Both the position numbers and the translations under genes were made by a program. This document shows positions 6,483-10,867 of a stretch of DNA of 10,867 nucleotides, piece by piece. This stretch comes from DASWOJ01 sp964242325. GTDB taxonomy: Bacteria > Pseudomonadota > Alphaproteobacteria > Acetobacterales > Acetobacteraceae. The stretch covers positions 1 to 10,867 of the forward strand of contig CAXTCI010000183.1 of the NCBI GenBank assembly GCA_964242325.1, in the 5' to 3' direction. The notes under the pieces were generated by a model. The model was given only the letters and a program-made list of their open reading frames with translations. It was not told where the DNA came from and did not search any database. Positions within the stretch are counted from its first letter, which is position 1. The number at the start of each line of letters is the position of its first letter.

Positions 6483-8414
6483 GGCACGGACCATCAGGGC
6501 GCGCAGCCCGGCGGCATTACGCTTCCCGCTGCCGTGCCCACCGCCCTTAAAGGCGTCGCAGCCATCGAGCAGGCGCTGCAAACCATGCCGCTCAGCCCCG
6601 GCGTTTACCGGATGCTGGATGCGCGCGGCGAGGCGCTCTACGTCGGCAAGGCCAAGAGCCTGCGCAAGCGGGTTTATTCCTATACCCAGATCGGCCGGCT
6701 GAACGAGCGCCTGCGCCGCATGGTGTCGGAGACCGTCACGATGGAGATCGTGACGACCCATACCGAGGCCGAGGCGCTGCTGCTGGAGGCCAACCTCATC
6801 AAGCGGCTGAAGCCGCGGTTCAACATCGTCCTGCGCGACGACAAGACGTATCCCTGGCTGGTGCTGACGGAGGACCATCCTTATCCGCAGATCGCCAAGC
6901 ACCGGGGGGCGCGGACCCGCAAGGGCAGCTACTACGGGCCGTTCGCCTCGGTCTGGTCGGTCAATCAGACGGTAAACGCCATGCAGCGGGTGTTCCTGCT
7001 GCGGTCATGCCAGGATACGGTGTTCGCCAATCGCAGCCGGCCCTGTTTGCTGCACCAGATCAAGCGGTGCTCGGCGCCGTGCACCGAGCGGATCAGCCGG
7101 GAGGATTACGCCGGGCTGGTGGCGCAGGCCCGCGCCTTCCTGGGCGGCAAGGCGGGGGCGGTGCAGAAGCAGTTGGCCGGCGAGATGGAGGCGGCGGCGG
7201 AGTCGCTGGAGTTCGAGCGGGCCGCGGCGATACGCGACCGCATCCGGGGGCTGACTGCCGTGCAGGGGACGGCGGTCATCAACCCGGCCAGCCTGAACGA
7301 CGCGGACGTGATCGCGGTGCACGGGATCGGCGGGCAGACCTGCGTGCAGGTGTTCTTCATTCGCGGCGGGCGCAATAACGGCAACCGGGCGTTCTTCCCG
7401 ACCCATGCGCGGGAGATGGAGGTGGACGAGGTGCTGGCCGCCTTCGTGCTGCAATTCTATGACGACAAGCCACCGCCTGCGGTGGTGCTGCTGAACATGG
7501 CGATCCCGGAAACCGAGCTGGTCGGCGAGGCGCTGGCGATCAAGGCCGGCCGCAAGGTCGAGCTGTCGGTTCCGGCGCGCGGCGAGAAGCGCGCGGTCGT
7601 GCTGCATGCGGAAACCAATGCGCGCGAGGCGCTGGAGCGCAAGCTGGCCGAGACCGCCGGGCAAGCCAAGCTGCTGGAGGGAGTTGCCGCGCTGTTCAAC
7701 CTTCCGGCGACGCCGGACCGCATCGAATGCTACGACAATAGCCATATCATGGGGACTGCGGCCTATGGGGTGATGGTGGTGGCGGGGCCGGAAGGGTTCC
7801 GTAAGAACGCCTACCGCAAGTATTCCATCCGCGGTCCCATCGCACCTGGCGACGACTTCGCCATGATGCGGGAAGTGCTGGAACGCCGGTTTGGCCGCGC
7901 TCTGAAGGAGCAGGCGGCGAGCGATGAGGGCGGGGCGGAGGCGCCGGCGCTGCCGGACCTGCTGCTGATTGACGGGGGCGCCGGGCAGTTGTCGGCGGTG
8001 CGCGGGGTGATGCAGGATTTGGGGATGCACGGAATTCCGGTGGTGGCCATCGCCAAGGGGCCGGACCGGGATGCGGGGCGCGAGTGGTTCCACATGGACG
8101 GCCGGTCGCCATTCCAACTGCCGCCGCGGGACCCCGTGCTGTATTACTTGCAGCGCGTGCGGGACGAGACGCACCGATTCGCCATCACCACCCACCGGGC
8201 CGGGCGCAGCAAGGCGCTGGTGACGAGCGAGCTGGACGAGGTGGAAGGCGTCGGCGCCGCCCGCAAGCGGGCGTTGCTGAACCACTTCGGCAGTGCGCGC
8301 GGGGTGAAGGCGGCGGGACTTTCGGACTTGGAAGCGGCGCCGGGGATCAACCGGGAAACGGCTCGGCGGATCTATGAGCACTTCCACCCGGGGGCGAGCC
8401 GGCGGGCGGGATAG
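6474..8414 (+). CDS. uvrC: UvrABC system subunit C (dual-incision nuclease)
   Basis: Makes the 3' and 5' incisions around damage once UvrB is loaded. Numbering from the ATG at 6474 (646 residues, slightly above the usual 600-640): GIY-YIG nuclease with GVY (43-45), YVG (56-58) and Glu105; four cysteines 179, 191, 199 and 203 with the 12-8-4 spacing of the Fe-S ligands described in E. coli UvrC; UVR domain about 230-262 for UvrB contact; RNase H-like nuclease with Asp421 (ECYDNSH), Asp500 (LLLIDGG) and His567 (DETHRFA); tandem helix-hairpin-helix about 586-640. A low-conservation insert (EQAASDEGGAEAPA) separates the first two catalytic aspartates. An in-frame ATG at 6294 would add 60 residues that translate the DnaA box and repeats, so it was rejected; no strong ribosome site marks any of the ATGs at 6438, 6456 or 6474. 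Confidence 0.97.
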   Translation: MNHGTDHQGAQPGGITLPAAVPTALKGVAAIEQALQTMPLSPGVYRMLDARGEALYVGKAKSLRKRVYSYTQIGRLNERLRRMVSETVTMEIVTTHTEAEALLLEANLIKRLKPRFNIVLRDDKTYPWLVLTEDHPYPQIAKHRGARTRKGSYYGPFASVWSVNQTVNAMQRVFLLRSCQDTVFANRSRPCLLHQIKRCSAPCTERISREDYAGLVAQARAFLGGKAGAVQKQLAGEMEAAAESLEFERAAAIRDRIRGLTAVQGTAVINPASLNDADVIAVHGIGGQTCVQVFFIRGGRNNGNRAFFPTHAREMEVDEVLAAFVLQFYDDKPPPAVVLLNMAIPETELVGEALAIKAGRKVELSVPARGEKRAVVLHAETNAREALERKLAETAGQAKLLEGVAALFNLPATPDRIECYDNSHIMGTAAYGVMVVAGPEGFRKNAYRKYSIRGPIAPGDDFAMMREVLERRFGRALKEQAASDEGGAEAPALPDLLLIDGGAGQLSAVRGVMQDLGMHGIPVVAIAKGPDRDAGREWFHMDGRSPFQLPPRDPVLYYLQRVRDETHRFAITTHRAGRSKALVTSELDEVEGVGAARKRALLNHFGSARGVKAAGLSDLEAAPGINRETARRIYEHFHPGASRRAG

Positions 8415-8439
8415 GGGCGGACGGCCGCGGGCAGCGGTT

Positions 8440-8480
8440 TTGACAAGGGTGGCGCCCGCCGTAGTCTCCCGGCAGGGAGG
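8440..8480 (+). promoter_or_regulatory. sigma-70-like promoter and ribosome site of the SDR gene
   Basis: TTGACA at 8440-8445 is a perfect -35 box; 16 bases later TAGTCT (8462-8467) is a partial -10 box. The strong ribosome site GGGAGG at 8475-8480 lies six bases before the ATG at 8487, so the leader would be very short, about 13 bases. This indicates that the SDR gene has its own promoter and is not simply read through from uvrC, which ends 72 bp upstream. Confidence 0.6.
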
Positions 8481-8486
8481 ACCACC

Positions 8487-9239
8487 ATGAACCAACTGGA
8501 CCTGCACGGCCGCACAGCGGTCATCACCGGCGGCGCCCGGGGCATCGGCCGCGCCATCGCCGAGCGTATGCTCGCATCCGGCGCCGCCGTCGCGTTGTGG
8601 GACCTGGATGCCGCCGCGCTGGATGCCACGGCCGCCGAACTTTCCCGGCATGGCGCCGTCAGCACCCAGCAGGTCGAGCTGACCGACGAGGGCGCCGTGC
8701 GCGCCGCCACCGACGCCAGCCTGGCCCGGCATGGCGCGTTGGACATCCTGGTCAACAACGCCGGCATCACCGGCGGCAATGCGCCCACTTGGGAGCTGCC
8801 CACCGCCGAGTGGCGCCGCGTGCTGGAGGTGAACCTGATTGGCCCGTACCTCGCCTGCGCGGCAGTGCTGCCGGCGATGGTGGCGCGCGGCTATGGCCGG
8901 GTGGTCAACATCGCCTCCGTCGCGGGCAAGGAGGGCAACCCCAACGCCTCGCATTACAGCGCCAGCAAGGCCGGGCTGATCGCGCTGACGAAGTCGTTGG
9001 GCAAGGAGCTGGCCGGCAAGGGCGTGCTGGTGAACTGCGTGACTCCGGCTGCGGCCAAGACCGACCTGTTCAAGCAGATGGCGCCGGCGCAGATCGACTA
9101 TATGCTGTCGAAGATACCGATGGCCCGGTTCGTCGAAGTGTCGGAGATTGCGGCGCTGGCCTGCTGGCTGGCGACGGAGGATTGCTCGTTCAGCACGGGT
9201 GCGGTGTTCGACATCACCGGGGGGCGGGCGACCTACTGA
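8487..9239 (+). CDS. classical SDR family NAD-dependent oxidoreductase
   Basis: A 250-residue cytoplasmic dehydrogenase of the classical short-chain family. Cofactor motif TGGARGIG (14-21); Asp39 (WDLD) at the end of beta-2 favours NAD over NADP; NNAG (90-93); Asn116; catalytic Ser144, Tyr157 and Lys161 with standard spacing. The full tetrad is intact. The segment SVAGKEGNPNASHYSASKAG and the later NCVTPAAAKT..DYMLSKIP recall sugar-acid dehydrogenases such as 2-keto-3-deoxy-L-rhamnonate or L-fuconate dehydrogenases rather than FabG, but this is from memory and the substrate is not settled. No sugar-pathway genes are adjacent. It has a strong ribosome site and its own promoter-like boxes. It differs from the SDR at 4976, which has an Asp in place of the catalytic Ser. 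Confidence 0.9.
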   Translation: MNQLDLHGRTAVITGGARGIGRAIAERMLASGAAVALWDLDAAALDATAAELSRHGAVSTQQVELTDEGAVRAATDASLARHGALDILVNNAGITGGNAPTWELPTAEWRRVLEVNLIGPYLACAAVLPAMVARGYGRVVNIASVAGKEGNPNASHYSASKAGLIALTKSLGKELAGKGVLVNCVTPAAAKTDLFKQMAPAQIDYMLSKIPMARFVEVSEIAALACWLATEDCSFSTGAVFDITGGRATY

Positions 9240-9650
9240 CGCCGGGCAGGGTCGGAGCGGCGTCGGGTGCATGTCGCGGTGACGCGGACGCGCCGTCCGA
9301 CTTGGGTGGATGACCCCCGCTTGAGACCAGATTCGCCAGGCCGGGATGCCGGCGCATCCGCCGGGTCCTGGCTGCGATGGGCCTGAAGCAGATTGCGGTC
9401 ATGTCTGGATGTGCGGCGACCGGGGCTGAGCCTGCAAGTCTCTGCCCGCGAGCAAAAAAGTTGGATCGGTTTGCGTCCAGCCTGGAGGTGAACCGATCCA
9501 GCCACGCTCTCGGGGCGGTGGCTGGGGCGGCGGGGACGCCTGAGTGGCAGGCTTCACGGCTGTTAATGGATTACCAAGATAACTGACGGATCATCGTAGA
9601 GGGATCGGAACTTCAGGGGCAGGTGCGTGCAAGGGATTGCGGATGAGGCC
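9240..9650. other. 411-bp non-coding stretch between the SDR gene and the diguanylate cyclase
   Basis: No credible gene: the short frames here lack ribosome sites and recognisable motifs. It contains a small GC hairpin (CCGGCG/CGCCGG, 9349-9364) without a U-tract that might end SDR transcription, a strong minus-strand terminator-like structure (9454-9500), a second hairpin CAGCCAC/GTGGCTG (9499-9524), and a lower-GC segment around 9560-9600 that is the likeliest place for the cyclase promoter, although no clear -35/-10 pair was found. Confidence 0.6.
9454..9500 (-). terminator. intrinsic-terminator-like hairpin with U6 tract on the minus strand
   Basis: TGGATCGGTT (9462-9471) and AACCGATCCA (9491-9500) form a perfect 10-bp stem. 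Within the 19-base loop TCCA/TGGA (9476-9479, 9483-9486) can add four pairs. On the minus strand the stem is followed after two bases by six T (complement of 9454-9459). This is a textbook Rho-independent arrangement, but no minus-strand gene lies to its right, so what it terminates is unknown. Confidence 0.6.
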
Positions 9651-10867
9651 ATGCCGCTCACCAGACCAGCTCGGCGAGACTGGGGTATTTCTTGGCTGAC
9701 GGCGGCAGGCATTTCTCTGGCCGGAGGAATGCTCCTGCTGGGGATCGTCGTCCTGGTTGACCTGCGCAACGACACCTGGCGACAGGCGGAAAAGGCGTCT
9801 GACAACCTGGCCGCCGCCTTGGAACAGGACATCACCCGCAACTTTCTGACCCTCGACCTGTCGCTTCAGGGTGTGGCAGAGGTGCTCACGCTTCCAGGCA
9901 TCAACGATACTACACCGCAGGTCCGGCAGGCCGCCCTGTTCGACAATGCGGCGACAGCGGACCATTTGGGCGTGATCACCGTTACGGACGCCCAAGGCAA
10001 CCTCGTCGAAAAATCCACGCCGGGCTTGGCACCCCAGAATTACGCTGACCGGGAGTATTTCCAGGCTCAACAGCAGCGGTTAGATTTGGGGTTGTTCATC
10101 AGCCGGCCGTTCCGCAGCAGGATTTCCGGCAGATGGGTGGTGACGCTGAGCCGCCGGTTGCTTGCGCCGGACGGTAGCTTCGGCGGCGTCGTGGTCGGGA
10201 CAGTGTATCTTGAGCTTTTCTCAAGCATGTTCGAGAAGCTTGACCTCGGGCCGAATGGCTCGGTCACTCTGTTTCGTGACGATGGCCGGATCATCGCGCG
10301 CAGCCCGCTGACTGAAAGCGACATAGACCGTGACCTGGGGGCGGCGAAAAGCTTCCAGGACTGCAACGTTCTCGGAACCGGTCACTTCGTCAATGAGGCT
10401 GCCATTGACCAGGTGACCCGTCTGTATACGTGCCATCATTTTCGCAAACTGCCGCTCGTCGTAAGCGTCAATGTGTCGACAGACCACATCCTTGCCGCCT
10501 GGCGGGGCAAAGCTGCGGCCATTGGGGCGGCCTTGGTGACGCTTTGCGTTGCAACGGTGGCGCTGTCCCTCCTGTTTCGACGAGAGTTGCGGCGGCGACA
10601 GGAGGTCGAGGCTTCGCTGCGTGCGGCGGCGGAAAGCCTGTCCACCTTGGCATCAACCGATGCCATGACCGGTCTTGGCAACCGGCGGGTATTCGAAGCC
10701 GCGCTCGATCGGGAATGGTGGCGGGCCGTGCGCCAAGAGTTCCCGATAGCCTTGCTGATGCTCGACGTTGATTCCTTCAAGGCGTTCAACGATCACTACG
10801 GCCATCAGGCCGGCGACGAAGTTCTGAAAAGGATTGGGAGCTGCATGGCCCGGAGCATGGGCCGTTC
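9651..10867 (+). CDS. membrane dCACHE-GGDEF diguanylate cyclase, 3'-truncated by window edge
   Basis: Frame open from the stop at 9597-9599 to the window end; 405 residues are visible from the ATG at 9651. TM1 is about 12-36. The extracytoplasmic sensor (about 40-280) has the dCACHE signature YADREYF (131-137), SRPF and a GGVVVGTVYLELF strand. TM2 is about 286-309, followed by a basic linker and helix (310-335) and the GGDEF domain start: LASTDAMTGLGNRR (333-346), metal-binding LDVDSFKAFND (371-381) and YGHQAGDEVL (383-392). Such proteins make cyclic di-GMP from two GTP in response to a ligand. The GG(D/E)EF signature, I-site and any EAL domain lie beyond the edge, so activity cannot be confirmed. 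A GTG at 9627 with AGGGG upstream is an alternative start. Codons such as tta, ata and aga, rare in the other genes here, recur, hinting at a different history. Confidence 0.9.
   Translation, partial: MPLTRPARRDWGISWLTAAGISLAGGMLLLGIVVLVDLRNDTWRQAEKASDNLAAALEQDITRNFLTLDLSLQGVAEVLTLPGINDTTPQVRQAALFDNAATADHLGVITVTDAQGNLVEKSTPGLAPQNYADREYFQAQQQRLDLGLFISRPFRSRISGRWVVTLSRRLLAPDGSFGGVVVGTVYLELFSSMFEKLDLGPNGSVTLFRDDGRIIARSPLTESDIDRDLGAAKSFQDCNVLGTGHFVNEAAIDQVTRLYTCHHFRKLPLVVSVNVSTDHILAAWRGKAAAIGAALVTLCVATVALSLLFRRELRRRQEVEASLRAAAESLSTLASTDAMTGLGNRRVFEAALDREWWRAVRQEFPIALLMLDVDSFKAFNDHYGHQAGDEVLKRIGSCMARSMGR

Noticed and set aside
7005..9272. 755-residue minus-strand open frame
   Set aside because: Spans uvrC, the intergenic promoter and the SDR gene on the opposite strand, with no recognisable domain; a shadow of GC-rich coding.
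9377..9586. Small plus-strand frame of 69 residues before the cyclase
   Set aside because: No ribosome site, no recognisable motif, and it runs through the hairpins.
9591..10070. 159-residue minus-strand frame upstream of the orphan terminator
   Set aside because: Antisense to the cyclase's TM and CACHE-coding region, which shows clear domain motifs; no domain or ribosome site in this frame. It would be the only candidate protein for the minus-strand terminator, but is unconvincing.
1..10867. CRISPR arrays, tRNA or rRNA genes, complete insertion sequences
   Set aside because: No spaced direct-repeat array, cloverleaf, rRNA-like stretch or transposase was recognised on either strand; the 18-bp repeats are contiguous, without spacers.

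Overview
The window is GC-rich chromosomal DNA, densely coding on the plus strand with one large gene on the minus strand. It probably comes from an alphaproteobacterium, most plausibly in the Rhodospirillales/Acetobacteraceae. This rests on the strong G/C third-position bias, a GTTC-N7-GTTC motif (the alphaproteobacterial LexA box form) and the style of the sensor kinases. It is inferred without a database search.

Layout, left to right: (1) uvrB, missing about its first 82 residues at the window edge (1-1877, +). (2) A convergent gap holding an inverted pair of GC-rich REP-like repeats; the right copy supplies the stop codon and last residues of the next gene. (3) An orphan membrane hybrid histidine kinase with an extracytoplasmic sensor, HAMP, PAS, HisKA, HATPase and receiver (2001-4763, -). 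(4) A 212-bp divergent promoter region with a dyad and the GTTC-N7-GTTC motif. (5) A two-gene pterin operon with ATGA overlap: a FolM/PTR1-type pteridine reductase (4976-5749) and a FolB/FolX-type T-fold enzyme (5746-6132). (6) A 341-bp unusual non-coding stretch with a perfect DnaA box, a second weaker box 12 bp away, a hairpin and three 18-bp tandem repeats that run into the start of uvrC. (7) uvrC (6474-8414). (8) A stand-alone classical SDR dehydrogenase with its own promoter (8487-9239). (9) A 411-bp non-coding stretch with an intrinsic-terminator-like hairpin facing the wrong way for any visible gene. (10) A membrane dCACHE-GGDEF diguanylate cyclase running off the right edge before its GGDEF signature.

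Two of the three subunits of the UvrABC nucleotide excision repair system lie about 4.6 kb apart, with a candidate SOS box between them. The pterin pair may make tetrahydrofolate precursors or tetrahydromonapterin. The kinase and the cyclase are two unrelated envelope sensors. I did not find a clearly novel multi-gene system. The best leads are the origin-like stretch before uvrC, the possible SOS box, the pterin reductase/T-fold pair and the orphan terminator.
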